The notes beneath the pieces were generated by a model. It was given only the letters and a program-made list of their open reading frames with translations. It had not been told where the DNA came from and searched no databases. Positions 34,966 through 44,804 of a DNA stretch of 64,000 nucleotides are shown here, piece by piece (the stretch's first letter is position 1; the number at the start of each line of letters is the position of its first letter). This DNA comes from Seribacter sp963934295 (GTDB taxonomy: Bacteria; Verrucomicrobiota; Verrucomicrobiia; Opitutales; Seribacteraceae), in the NCBI GenBank assembly GCA_963934295.1, contig CAWVXY010000001.1:134661-198660 (forward strand), in the 5' to 3' direction. The translations under genes were made by a program, and so were the position numbers.

Positions 34966-37900
34966 ATGAAAACTTGCTTACAATACTTTTACTTTTTGTT
35001 AACCAGTTTCTTTTCGTGTCTTTTTATTTACGGCGATGATGCTGACTTTAGAAAATATGCCATGTTTGCATCGAACGCAGAAAGACCCAAAATTGTATCA
35101 TCTATAATTACAAAACTTCCTCTCAAACTAGAAAAAAATGCTCGAATCGCCCTAGTTGGAAATACACTTTTCGATCGCATGCGAGATTATGGTCACTTCG
35201 AAGCACTGCTCCATCAAGGTTATCCTAATCATGAAATAGTTGTACGGAATCTAGCATGGTCAGCTGATGAAGTAGATTTACAGCCAAGGCCTGATAATTT
35301 TGCCGATACAGAACAACATCTAACAGCAATGAAAGCGGATGTTATTATTGCCGCATTCGGGTTTAACGAATCATTTGCTGGGCCCAAAGAAATTCCATAT
35401 TTCGAAGATAGGTTGGAAAAATACTTAACTAGTTTAACTTCGAAAGCCTACAATGGAAAAAATGCACCATCAGTAATTTTGATATCTCCAATTGCGAATG
35501 AAAATATTAATTTAGTTCCCGCAGCAGATCTTAATAATAAATCACTCCAAATTTATACAAACTCTATTAAAAAAATTGCACACTCTAAAGGAGTTGGTTT
35601 TATCGATGTTTTCACAGATACAGAATCGATAATGAAGAAGGTCGGAATAGACCATACAATTAATGGTTCTCACTTAAATGAAAAAGGATATGAATTATTT
35701 GGTGAAATTCTTTTTGAAAAGCTATTTAAAAAAGCTAAGCCATCAATTAATGAAGATATCCGCTTCGCTGTGATCGAGAAAAATAGACAACACTTTTATC
35801 GATACCGTCCACTTAACACATTTTACTATACCGGTGGAAGGAAAGGCAGTTATGGCTACCTTGATTTTCTTCCTGCTATGAGAAATTTTGATCTTATGAC
35901 CGAAAACAGGGATCGTCAAATCCACAAACTTGCACAAGGCAAGAAGCCTTCAGCTATAATTGACGATTCAAATGTTCCGCCTCTTCCAATTACTAAATCA
36001 AGTAGAGGGGCAAATAAATGGATGTCTCCCAAGGATGAGAAAGCAGCATTTAAGATTGATCCTAAATTTGAGGTTACTCTTTTTGCGAGTGAAGAACAAT
36101 TTCCAGATATTGCTTGCCCCATTCAAATGCGCTGGGATGGACAGGGAAGAATGTGGGTATCCTGCTCCACCACATACCCCCATGTTTATCCCGGGCAAGC
36201 TCCCAATGATAAGATAGTCATCCTTGAAGATTTGGATAAAGATGGGAAAGCCGATAAATGTTCGGTTTGGGCAGAAGGTTTAAATGTTCCCCTTTCATTC
36301 GAATTTGGGAATGGGGGAATATATGTCTCGGAAGAACCGCACATGACTTTTCTTAAAGATACCAATGGAGATGGCAAAGCGGACCACCGAGAAATACCCC
36401 TCACTGGATTTGGATGTGAGGATTCCCACCATGCACTTCATGACTTTGTATGGACCCCGGACGGAGATCTCATTTTCAGAGAATCAATTTTTCATCATAC
36501 ACAGGTCGAGACTCCATACGGTCCAGTCAGGCAACAAAACAGTGGCTGGTTCGCTTGGGAACCCAAGCTCCATAGACTTACTGCATTTGGATCTCACCCA
36601 AGTACGAATCCATGGGGCGTAACATTTGATGACTGGGGCCAACATGTAGCAAGTTATCCGATTTTTGCATCCGCGCATCATGCACTCGACCCACCTTACC
36701 CACAGCAACATCCAAGACCTAGTGGATTGCAGGCCTATTCAGGAGTGTGCGGACAAGAATTTATCGACTTTCCGAACTGGCCCGATGAATTCCAAGGAAT
36801 GATGGTCAAAGTTCGCTACAAATCAACTAATCGCGTGGAGTTATTGAAATGGAAAGAGTACGATTATGGATACGAAGAGGAATATGTTTCAGACATCATA
36901 TTTTCCTCCAATCTTAGCTTTATTCCAGTTGACCTTAGGTACGGCCCTGGGGGTGGAATGTATGTGTGTGACTGGTATAACCCGGTAAAAGGCCATGCAC
37001 AGTATTCTCTTCGCGATGAAAGAAGAGACCGAAAATCAGGCCGTATATGGCGCATTATGCCTAAAGGCGCCAAACAGATAATTCCGCCTAAAATCACGGG
37101 AGCAAACCTTCCTCAACTTCTTAATCTGCTCAAGCGTCCTGAATACCGTTATCGATACTGGGCAAAAAGAGAAATACGAGAGATGGAACCAACAAAGGTA
37201 AAAAGAGCACTTGATCACTGGCTTAAAAATCTTGATACCAATGATCCGCGTCATAGGCATCACCAAGTCGAGGCAATGTGGGCTTACCGAAATGTTGAAC
37301 AATCCAACCTTCAACTTCTCGAGGAATTGCTTCAATGTGAAAATCATAATGCTCGGGCCGCTGCAACTCGTCAGCTCAGATACTGGCACTCATTATCTGA
37401 TAATGGAGATGATTTACTCACAAGAGCAGCTAGGGATAATAACGGTCTTGTAAGGTTAGAAGCAGCAATTGCGTGTAGTTATATAGGTACAAAGAATGCA
37501 TTTGAAGCACTTAAAGTTGTTAGCACTCAACCCAATGAAAAGCACCTAAGTTATGCAATTAAAACCTCCTTCGGATCTTCCCCTATGAAGAAATTTTGGG
37601 ATCCAAAAGATTTAGAGAAAACTCAACCCCTACTTTTTGAATTTTTAAACAAGCAAAAAATTGCTAATCAAATTGCTGAAAAATCAAAAGCGGACAATAA
37701 ATTTGATCGCCAAAAAAACCTGCTAAAAATTAAAGTTTCGTGCATGAAGGAAAGAATGCTTTATTCTGTTGAAATTATGGAAAAGTCAAACCTCGGGGAA
37801 TATAAAAAAACCGCAGGCGGAAATATCATTGTAAAGAGAAACCAACCTTTACTCATCGAATTCAATAATCCGGATGCAACTCCCCATAACTTTGTACTTG

Positions 37901-38145
37901 TTCAACCAAACGCACTCGAAGAAGTTGGCCTTGCTGCGAACAACATGGCTAAAGATCCAATTGCCGCCAAAAATGGACAGTTTATTCCCGAGTCGAAAAA
38001 AATAATTGCTCATACTAAAATGCTCAAACAGGGGGAAACTGAATTCTTACGTTTTAAAGCTCCAAAAAAGCCTGGAATTTATCCATACCTTTGTAGTTTT
38101 CCTGGACATTGGACAATCATGAAAGGAAATCTAATCGTTAAATAA
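34966..38145 (+). CDS. Secreted SGNH-like / beta-propeller / HEAT / cupredoxin multidomain protein
   Basis: A 1059-aa exported protein. After a signal peptide (about 1-24) comes an SGNH-hydrolase-like domain (about 50-270) with GFNESF (block III) and GSHLNEKGY (block V); block I reads GNTLFDRM, so the nucleophilic Ser is absent. A PVC-type glucose/sorbosone-dehydrogenase-like beta-propeller follows (about 360-715; MRWDGQGRMWV, LEDLDKDGKAD, DTNGDGKADH). HEAT-like helices span about 735-880. The C-terminus (about 935-1059) is a type I copper domain: His974 in TPHNFVL, then Cys1043, His1048 and Met1052 in CSFPGHWTIM, an azurin-like pattern. It heads a probable three-gene unit with two sulfatases. 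Redox electron transfer is inferred. Confidence 0.85.
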   Translation: MKTCLQYFYFLLTSFFSCLFIYGDDADFRKYAMFASNAERPKIVSSIITKLPLKLEKNARIALVGNTLFDRMRDYGHFEALLHQGYPNHEIVVRNLAWSADEVDLQPRPDNFADTEQHLTAMKADVIIAAFGFNESFAGPKEIPYFEDRLEKYLTSLTSKAYNGKNAPSVILISPIANENINLVPAADLNNKSLQIYTNSIKKIAHSKGVGFIDVFTDTESIMKKVGIDHTINGSHLNEKGYELFGEILFEKLFKKAKPSINEDIRFAVIEKNRQHFYRYRPLNTFYYTGGRKGSYGYLDFLPAMRNFDLMTENRDRQIHKLAQGKKPSAIIDDSNVPPLPITKSSRGANKWMSPKDEKAAFKIDPKFEVTLFASEEQFPDIACPIQMRWDGQGRMWVSCSTTYPHVYPGQAPNDKIVILEDLDKDGKADKCSVWAEGLNVPLSFEFGNGGIYVSEEPHMTFLKDTNGDGKADHREIPLTGFGCEDSHHALHDFVWTPDGDLIFRESIFHHTQVETPYGPVRQQNSGWFAWEPKLHRLTAFGSHPSTNPWGVTFDDWGQHVASYPIFASAHHALDPPYPQQHPRPSGLQAYSGVCGQEFIDFPNWPDEFQGMMVKVRYKSTNRVELLKWKEYDYGYEEEYVSDIIFSSNLSFIPVDLRYGPGGGMYVCDWYNPVKGHAQYSLRDERRDRKSGRIWRIMPKGAKQIIPPKITGANLPQLLNLLKRPEYRYRYWAKREIREMEPTKVKRALDHWLKNLDTNDPRHRHHQVEAMWAYRNVEQSNLQLLEELLQCENHNARAAATRQLRYWHSLSDNGDDLLTRAARDNNGLVRLEAAIACSYIGTKNAFEALKVVSTQPNEKHLSYAIKTSFGSSPMKKFWDPKDLEKTQPLLFEFLNKQKIANQIAEKSKADNKFDRQKNLLKIKVSCMKERMLYSVEIMEKSNLGEYKKTAGGNIIVKRNQPLLIEFNNPDATPHNFVLVQPNALEEVGLAANNMAKDPIAAKNGQFIPESKKIIAHTKMLKQGETEFLRFKAPKKPGIYPYLCSFPGHWTIMKGNLIVK

Positions 38146-38169
38146 AATTATTTTTAACACTATTAAATC

Positions 38170-39579
38170 ATGAAATATTTTATTTTCACCATTATTATAA
38201 GTCTTCCTTTGATTAGAGGGTTGTGTGGTAGAACTAACTTTGTCTTGGTCATGACCGATGATCAGGGGTGGGGGCAGACTGGCTATTACAACCACCCTGT
38301 GCTTAAAACTCCAAATTTAGATAAAATGGCATCAAACGGTTTACGTTTCGATCAATTCTATGCCGGCGGTCCGGTTTGTTCTCCGACCCGTGCTACCGTT
38401 TTGACTGGCAGAACCCATGACAGAACTGGTGTTTTCGATCATGGATATGCTTTAAGAAAACAGGAAAAAACACTTCCGCAAGCCCTACAAAAAGTCGGTT
38501 ATTCGACAGGACATTTTGGTAAATGGCATCTTTGCGGCCTACGTGGCCCTGGAGTTCCGATATTAAAATCCGATACACATGGACCCCGTGCATTTGGTTT
38601 TAACAAATGGCTCTCAGTAACCAATTTCTTTGACCTTGATCCAATTATGAGCCGACAGGGAAAATTAGAGGAATTTAAGGGAGATTCCTCTGAAATCATC
38701 GTCGAGGAAGCCCTTTCATTTATGAAACAGGAAACAAAAAAGGGGAAACCCTTTTTCTGTGTAATTTGGTATGGTACTCCTCATAGTCCATGGATGGCAC
38801 TTGAAGAGGACATGGAGGAATTTAACAATTTAAATAAGAATTCTCAGGCCCACTATGCAGAACTCAGAGCAATGGACAGAAGCATAGGAACTCTCCGCGA
38901 AGGAATTAAAAAAATGAACATCGATCAAAATACTCTAATTTGGTTTACAAGTGATAATGGAGGCCTCCCGAAAATGAGTCCCACGACCACCGGTGGGCTA
39001 AGAGACTATAAAGGCAGTTTATATGAGGGAGGTATAAGGGTACCAGCAATAATAGAATGGCCAAAAGTAATTAAAACAGGACGAATTTGTAAATATCCAG
39101 CTGGAGCAGTGGACATCTTTCCGACCATTGCAGAAATTGTTGGGCTGCCAGATTCATCGATGCTTAAACCACTGGATGGCCTAAGTCTTATTTCGCTCTT
39201 TAACTCAAACATAACGGAAAGAGAAAAACCTCTCATTTTTAGTTCTAGAGGACGGATGGCAATAATTGATAATCAATGGAAAATGATTTCACTACCGGAA
39301 GATACAGGCAGAAAAATTGAACTTTATAATCTCTCCACAGATCCAGCTGAATCTAGGAACCAGTTCCGACCCAAACATCCACAAGTAATCAGGTTGAGAG
39401 ATGCCATTGTCAAAGCACGCATATCCATTGAAAAAAGTATCCTTGGAAAAGATTACCCGGAAGAAAATGTTCACCCGCAACCACCAAGAATCTTTTGGAC
39501 AGAACTAAAAGAATATCAAAAGTTTTTCCCCCAATGGAAAAATCGACCAGAGTACAAATCAAGACTCAAGAAGTTTTAA
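38170..39579 (+). CDS. Secreted sulfatase, type I (Cys formylglycine)
   Basis: A 469-aa sulfatase with signal peptide (about 1-20). Metal ligands appear in NFVLVMTDDQGWG, and the formylglycine motif is CSPTRATVLTGR with Cys70. Further family motifs are HFGKWHLCG and IWFTSDNGG. It lies 24 bp after the large SGNH/propeller/cupredoxin gene and 18 bp before the next sulfatase, pointing to one transcript. Substrate not deducible; sulfated glycans are the usual targets of such exported enzymes. Confidence 0.93.
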   Translation: MKYFIFTIIISLPLIRGLCGRTNFVLVMTDDQGWGQTGYYNHPVLKTPNLDKMASNGLRFDQFYAGGPVCSPTRATVLTGRTHDRTGVFDHGYALRKQEKTLPQALQKVGYSTGHFGKWHLCGLRGPGVPILKSDTHGPRAFGFNKWLSVTNFFDLDPIMSRQGKLEEFKGDSSEIIVEEALSFMKQETKKGKPFFCVIWYGTPHSPWMALEEDMEEFNNLNKNSQAHYAELRAMDRSIGTLREGIKKMNIDQNTLIWFTSDNGGLPKMSPTTTGGLRDYKGSLYEGGIRVPAIIEWPKVIKTGRICKYPAGAVDIFPTIAEIVGLPDSSMLKPLDGLSLISLFNSNITEREKPLIFSSRGRMAIIDNQWKMISLPEDTGRKIELYNLSTDPAESRNQFRPKHPQVIRLRDAIVKARISIEKSILGKDYPEENVHPQPPRIFWTELKEYQKFFPQWKNRPEYKSRLKKF

Positions 39580-39597
39580 TTAAATTTAAATAAATAT

Positions 39598-41151
39598 ATG
39601 AAATCCTTTACATCATTCATTCTTCTTCTTGTGACCTTTGTTTCTATTTACGGTAAAAGGCCGAATATTGTTCTCATCATGGCGGATGATTTAGGCTTTT
39701 CTGACCTGGGCTGTTATGGTTCTGAAATCAGCACCCCCAATCTAGATCAACTGGCCAAAAATGGTCTACGTTTTTCTCAATTTTACAATACCGCAAAATG
39801 TCATTCCTCTCGGGTTTCATTACTTACCGGGCTATACTGTGATCAAGCTGGCAGTTCAAAACTCAATCGTGGAGTTACTATTGCTGAAGTATTAAAACCC
39901 ACCGGTTACTCGACCTGGATGTCTGGAAAATGGCATCTTGATAAGCAACCCACCGATTTTGGCTTTCAAAAATATTGGGGTCACCTTTCTGGAGCCTGCA
40001 ACTTCTTTACCGGCGATAATTCATTTCGATTAAATGGGAAAGAATGGACTGTTCCCGAAAGCATTAAGGGTAAACCTTTCTATACTACCCATGCAATCAC
40101 AGACTTTGCATTGGACTTTGTAAAAGAGGGTAAGATTGATCAAGAATCTGATCCATTTTTTCTTTATGTTGCATATAATGCCCCTCATTACCCACTCCAT
40201 GCTCCCAAGCATGCTGTACTCAAATACAATGGAAAATATGACAACGGGTGGGACAATTTACGAAAAACAAGATATAATAAACAAGTAGCCACCGGTTTAA
40301 TTCCAAAAAAATTCAAACTTTCCCCAAGAGCTCCCCATAATCCATCATGGGAATCAATTAAAGAGTCTGAAAAGGAATGGGAAGCGGATCGAATGGAGGT
40401 ATTTGCCGCAATGATCGATCTTGTGGATCAAAATATCGGTCGCCTAATAAAAGATCTTAAAAAACGAGAAGTTTTTAATAATACCCTTTTCCTTTTCTGT
40501 GCTGACAACGGTGGATGCCCATTCGAAAGAACGCGGGGTAGGAATCTCAAACCATGGGATCCAAAATCTTATTGGACTTATGATGCTTCGTGGGCTCAGG
40601 CAAGTAACACACCATTCAGGTTGTATAAACAAAACCAACACGAAGGCGGAATTTCCTCTCCGTTAATCGCACATTGGCCAAATGGTTTAAAAACTAAGCC
40701 AGGAAGCATTACCAGACAACCTGCCCACCTAATTGATTTTATGGCAACCTTCCTAGAACTTGGAAATGCCAAATATCCAAGACAAGCTGGAAATCGTGTT
40801 ATTGAGCCTCTGGAAGGCAAGTCTCTCGTACCCATTTTTAAAAATGCAGAAAGAAAAGGTCATGAAGCCCTTTATTTTCATTTTGGAACAGACAGAGCCC
40901 TAAGACAGGGTAAATGGAAACTTGTTTCAGCCAAAAAAGGAAAATGGGAACTCTATGATATGAGTAAAGACAGGACTGAACTTATTGATTTAGCTGAAAA
41001 ATTTCCAACAAAAGTTGAAACTATGAAAGAAATTTGGTTTGATATTGCAAAGAATAAAGAGAGGTTGAATCAAAATGGTCTTTCTCCTGTAAAAGGTGTA
41101 ATAAAGGAACTATCATTCCGAAAAGACACATCAAATCAGCTAAATAATTAA
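39598..41151 (+). CDS. Secreted sulfatase with C-x-S-x-R active-site motif
   Basis: A 517-aa sulfatase with signal peptide (about 1-19), metal-binding NIVLIMADDLGFSDLG and the motif SGKWHLDK. The formylglycine site reads CHSSRVSLLTG with Cys68. It has Ser where the canonical C-x-P/A-x-R motif has Pro or Ala; I have seen this CHSSR variant in marine PVC sulfatases, so it is probably a subfamily trait rather than a loss. It is the last gene of the unit with the preceding two, and its stop overlaps the convergent PhoX-like stop by 4 bp. Confidence 0.9.
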   Translation: MKSFTSFILLLVTFVSIYGKRPNIVLIMADDLGFSDLGCYGSEISTPNLDQLAKNGLRFSQFYNTAKCHSSRVSLLTGLYCDQAGSSKLNRGVTIAEVLKPTGYSTWMSGKWHLDKQPTDFGFQKYWGHLSGACNFFTGDNSFRLNGKEWTVPESIKGKPFYTTHAITDFALDFVKEGKIDQESDPFFLYVAYNAPHYPLHAPKHAVLKYNGKYDNGWDNLRKTRYNKQVATGLIPKKFKLSPRAPHNPSWESIKESEKEWEADRMEVFAAMIDLVDQNIGRLIKDLKKREVFNNTLFLFCADNGGCPFERTRGRNLKPWDPKSYWTYDASWAQASNTPFRLYKQNQHEGGISSPLIAHWPNGLKTKPGSITRQPAHLIDFMATFLELGNAKYPRQAGNRVIEPLEGKSLVPIFKNAERKGHEALYFHFGTDRALRQGKWKLVSAKKGKWELYDMSKDRTELIDLAEKFPTKVETMKEIWFDIAKNKERLNQNGLSPVKGVIKELSFRKDTSNQLNN

Positions 41152-42485
41152 ACGGCCTTCTCTCCCCAAGGTCCAGTAATTGCCAAAGTTAATCCATCAT
41201 GTTGAATATTAACGAACAATGTTAAACCATCTGGGGAAAATACAGGACCAGCAAATTCACTACTACTTTTTGAATTTTTAGCTAACTTAAAAATTTTTCC
41301 TTGAGGTGTAATAATATCTATAAATTGTTCTCCTTTTCCATCTTCACAAATAAAAAGATCTCCCCATGGGGAAACTGTAATATTGTCACAATTATCGACT
41401 AAATCTGGGTTATTTGGCTCTGCAAAAAGTTCAATTTTTTCACCAGTTAATTTCCATATTTGGCCTCGTTTTTTTATACCCCCATTTGTGCAAGCAAAAT
41501 AAATAGAGCCCTTTGAATACCACATTCCTTCTCCCCGGGCAAAACAAGCTGCTCCATTTTTAAATCCACGATAACGAAGATCATCTTTGGGAGACTCGAC
41601 ATCCTCCATTTCAATCCACTCAATTTCTTCCGATTGGCCAACATCAAATTCAACCTTACTCCAGTTTCGTGAATCCAAACTCTTTCTACCATTAATCTTA
41701 AGAGCATAAAGTTTTCCCCCTTCTGCCAATTCTCCCTGCACATTTGGCTTAAAACGATAAATCAGACCATCATGCCTATCCTCAGTCAAAAAAACATCTC
41801 CCGATTCAGGATCAACTGCAACAGCTTCGTGATTAAACCTACCCATTGCTTTGAGTGGAATGGGTTTTGCAAGATTTGGTTTATCAGTTACCGGAACTTC
41901 AAAGCACCATCCATGACTTTTTTTACACGGCCCAACCGTACCCATGACGACTTCTTCACAAGTAATCCATGAATTCCAGGGCGTTGGACCCCCTGAACAA
42001 TTTCTTAAGGTTCCAACTAAGCTTAAAAATTGGCGAACAACTTTTTGTTCCTTTGTATTATATAATAGGGTAGTAGTACCTCCCAAGCAGGGCAAAATCT
42101 TCCCCCTATCGTAAATCATCTCTTCCGGGATGTATTTTATTTTTTTATTACCCTTGCCAAAGGGACCACTTGAACCAAAGGCTAAAGGATTTATTTCATG
42201 GTTACGAATAATAAGGACCTCATCAGAATTGTGTTCAAAAGTAGCCATCCCATCGGGTTTCGAAGGTAGAAAAAAACCGTCTGTCATTAAATCTCCTGAT
42301 CTGCCAATCACTTTATAATTAAAACCGCTGGGCAAATCCAAGATATCATTTGGGTCTCTTATTAGAGGTCCGTAACCGAATGACGAACTGGATAATTTTT
42401 CACCGTGAGCCAAATTCTGCAATCCACTAAATCCCAATGCATACCCTGCAGTTAATTGTATAAATTGCCTTCTTGTATTTTTCAT
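41148..42485 (-). CDS. PhoX-like (DUF839) exported protein with Tat signal
   Basis: A 445-aa protein of the PhoX/DUF839 family, beta-propeller phosphatases using calcium and iron. The N-terminus has a twin-arginine signal (NTRRQFIQLTAGYALG). Family segments include RNHEINP, GRFNHEAVAVDPESGDVFLTED, CFARGEGMWYS and ITVSPWGDLFICEDG. The CxxxxH-like and acidic metal ligands of true PhoX were not all checked, so phosphatase activity is probable rather than certain. It converges on the sulfatase unit and stands alone on its strand. Confidence 0.85.
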   Translation of the reverse strand: MKNTRRQFIQLTAGYALGFSGLQNLAHGEKLSSSSFGYGPLIRDPNDILDLPSGFNYKVIGRSGDLMTDGFFLPSKPDGMATFEHNSDEVLIIRNHEINPLAFGSSGPFGKGNKKIKYIPEEMIYDRGKILPCLGGTTTLLYNTKEQKVVRQFLSLVGTLRNCSGGPTPWNSWITCEEVVMGTVGPCKKSHGWCFEVPVTDKPNLAKPIPLKAMGRFNHEAVAVDPESGDVFLTEDRHDGLIYRFKPNVQGELAEGGKLYALKINGRKSLDSRNWSKVEFDVGQSEEIEWIEMEDVESPKDDLRYRGFKNGAACFARGEGMWYSKGSIYFACTNGGIKKRGQIWKLTGEKIELFAEPNNPDLVDNCDNITVSPWGDLFICEDGKGEQFIDIITPQGKIFKLAKNSKSSSEFAGPVFSPDGLTLFVNIQHDGLTLAITGPWGEKAV

Positions 42486-42670
42486 TTTTTCTTATTCTTT
42501 GAATTTAAAGCAGCTTTGGCAAACTCCAATGATATGGAAATAAAATTAGATTTAATAGTCACCCTAGTCATATTAATAATATCGCAACCAATTACTAATC
42601 ATATATGTCTTTCAGAATTTAGATTTTATATAATAAGATAATTAATTAATGATTAATTTATTATTTTACC

Positions 42671-43027
42671 CTAAATATTATCACGCATAATTTTCAAAAT
42701 AAAATCTCTTTCTTTTTTCGGAATATACTTAGATTTGTTTTCAAATTCATTTAGCCTTTCCAGTGTAAATACAGCATTAAAATTATCCAAACTCCGTTTT
42801 ACGTTTCGACCAAACCTCGGGTTCTCTTCAATCATACTGCCATATCGAGCTCTCGAATTCACATTATAAATAAAAGACTTTTCTCTCAACAGAAGATCAA
42901 AAATCACTTCAAATCCAAAAACTCTATTATCTTCATTAAACCATAAAGTGAGCGACATTGAATCATCCAAATACCTAACCCTATCATGTTGGTCAATTAA
43001 CGCATGGTTGGTAAGCTTTTTTAACAT
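42671..43027 (-). CDS. Hypothetical protein
   Basis: A 118-aa soluble protein that I do not recognise. It is rich in Asn, Arg, Phe and Leu, with a likely beta/alpha fold (SLTLWFNEDNRVFGFEVIFDLL) and a Lys/Glu-rich C-terminal helix. There is no signal peptide or known motif. It is flanked on both sides by about 200 bp of AT-rich non-coding DNA, so context gives no clue. Composition and length suggest a true gene. Confidence 0.55.
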   Translation of the reverse strand: MLKKLTNHALIDQHDRVRYLDDSMSLTLWFNEDNRVFGFEVIFDLLLREKSFIYNVNSRARYGSMIEENPRFGRNVKRSLDNFNAVFTLERLNEFENKSKYIPKKERDFILKIMRDNI

Positions 43028-43254
43028 AGACTTGCCCTTAAGTATTGAATCTTTTCAAGTGTTTCTGTTTTCTATAAATATTGAAAAAAAAACAGGATAA
43101 AATTTCAACAATCAAATGTGTAAATGATTATTGTAAGTTCACTCAAACATGCACATGGAACAATTGCTGTATGCAAAAAGGTCTAGAATTGAGCATTTCC
43201 GCTAAGAAAATCTTGAATGCAAAGAAAAAGCCAATGAAACCACAAAAGTAGCAC

Positions 43255-43737
43255 TTATTGCTTATCTGGTCTAAGTGAGACTGGTTTTCCTAAAATTTCT
43301 TTTAATATAAAAGCTTGCTGAAGAGAGGATTTAGATGAAAGCAATTCCTTATATGCATTCTTCTTGACCGAAATTTCGTTCTGCGGAACGGAATGCCAAA
43401 CGCCTCGCTCTTTTGTGCTCTTAGTTTTTGGCACAACATCAACCACCGGTTGAGAGTTAGAAGTATTATTTAAGACGGTCGATGTATCCTCAATTTCAGT
43501 AACATTATCATTGAGTAAATTATTTGGTGGGAGTGGAGCTTGTACTTCGCTTTTTACAATCTCATCGGGGTTAGTTGCTTTTTGCCAGGCGTTCTTAATG
43601 ACATCTTCTAATGAAGGTTCTTTTTTCTCTTTGCCACTTTGTTTCTCCTCCGGGTCACCTTTTTTAAATATCTTCCCTATTATGGACGCCAATATCAGTC
43701 CTATTATGAAAAGACTGTCTAAATTTATATCAGGCAT
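43255..43737 (-). CDS. Small membrane-anchored protein next to floA
   Basis: A 160-aa protein with one N-terminal transmembrane helix (about 7-25, SLFIIGLILASIIGKIF), a long low-complexity acidic and Pro/Asn/Ser/Thr-rich middle and a conserved-looking C-terminal helix (LQQAFILKEILGKPVSLR). Similar C-termini occur in small PVC proteins of unknown function. It lies 11 bp after floA on the same strand and probably belongs to the FloA/NfeD membrane cluster. Confidence 0.65.
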   Translation of the reverse strand: MPDINLDSLFIIGLILASIIGKIFKKGDPEEKQSGKEKKEPSLEDVIKNAWQKATNPDEIVKSEVQAPLPPNNLLNDNVTEIEDTSTVLNNTSNSQPVVDVVPKTKSTKERGVWHSVPQNEISVKKNAYKELLSSKSSLQQAFILKEILGKPVSLRPDKQ

Positions 43738-43748
43738 GATCTCAAAAA

Positions 43749-44744
43749 TTATTCGGTACCCTTTGAGATACTTTGACGCATATCCGTATCAGCCTCTACA
43801 TTCTTGAGTTTGTAATAATCCATAACGCCTAAATTGCCGCTTCGAAATGCCTCTGCCATAGCAAGAGGAATTTGTGCTTGAGCCTCTACAAGCTTTGCTT
43901 GCATCTCTTGAACCTTAGCCACATTTTCCTGTTCAAGTGCAACTGCAGCTGCACGACGAATCTCCGCTTGTGCCTGAGCAACTTCTTTATCTGCCGAAGC
44001 TTGTGAAGAACGAAGTGCGGCTCCACGATTTTCTCCTAAATCAACATCAGCAATATCAATAGAAAGAATTTCAAATGCAGTACCTTGGTCTAATCCACGA
44101 TCCAAAACCTTTTCAGTGATTGAATTTGGGTTTTCTAGTACAACTTTATAATTCTCTGATGAACCAATAGTGGAAACAATACTTTCACCAACACGAGCAA
44201 TGACTGTTTCCTCTTGAGCACTACCAACATAACGATCCAAGTTACTTCGAACTGTTACTCGGGCTCTTACTTTTACCTGAATTCCATCTTTGGCTACTCC
44301 ATCAATGGTTTCCCTTCCTTCAATAACACAATCAATAACTTTGGGATTAATTGAAGTTCGAACAGCCTCTAAAACAGATTTCGAAGTTCCGCGGGTTGCC
44401 AAATCAATTGCACAGGCTCGATCCCAATTTAAGGTTATATTTGCCTTAGAAGCAGCAATAATTGACTGAACTGTTTGAACCACATTACCTTCTGCTAGAT
44501 AGTGAGCTTCAAGCTGATCGGTCGTGAGGGGGAGACTGGCTTTTTCTGCAGTAATACGAGCATCCACAATTAAACCAACTGGAACTCCTCTTAAGCGCAT
44601 TGCCACAAGCGTTCCGAATCCAACATAAGCATTAGCTAAAAGAGCCTTTAACCAAGTACTGAAAAAGGAAATAACGATCAAAGCAACAACGAGACCAGCA
44701 ATAACTGCTAATCCAATACCTATCCACCAGAACAAATCTGTCAT
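43749..44744 (-). CDS. floA: Flotillin-like protein FloA
   Basis: A 331-aa SPFH/flotillin-like scaffold of functional membrane microdomains. It has N-terminal hydrophobic segments (about 5-40), the family segment YVGFGTLVAMRLRGVPV, an SPFH domain (VQTVQSIIAASKANI, SIDIADVDLGENRGA) and an Ala/Glu-rich coiled coil (about 240-310). FloA is usually encoded with NfeD proteins, and two nfeD-type genes lie directly upstream. The complex is thought to organise membrane proteins and tune fluidity. Confidence 0.93.
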   Translation of the reverse strand: MTDLFWWIGIGLAVIAGLVVALIVISFFSTWLKALLANAYVGFGTLVAMRLRGVPVGLIVDARITAEKASLPLTTDQLEAHYLAEGNVVQTVQSIIAASKANITLNWDRACAIDLATRGTSKSVLEAVRTSINPKVIDCVIEGRETIDGVAKDGIQVKVRARVTVRSNLDRYVGSAQEETVIARVGESIVSTIGSSENYKVVLENPNSITEKVLDRGLDQGTAFEILSIDIADVDLGENRGAALRSSQASADKEVAQAQAEIRRAAAVALEQENVAKVQEMQAKLVEAQAQIPLAMAEAFRSGNLGVMDYYKLKNVEADTDMRQSISKGTE

Positions 44745-44804
44745 AATATTATTTGGGTTAAATTAATTTTGTAGTTTATAATTAATACTTCTTAAAATTT
44801 ATCT

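Noticed and set aside
24754..42485. Whole accessory region as a genomic island
   Set aside because: No integrase, transposase, tRNA-flanked repeats or clear composition change is visible; the gene types are normal for the phylum.
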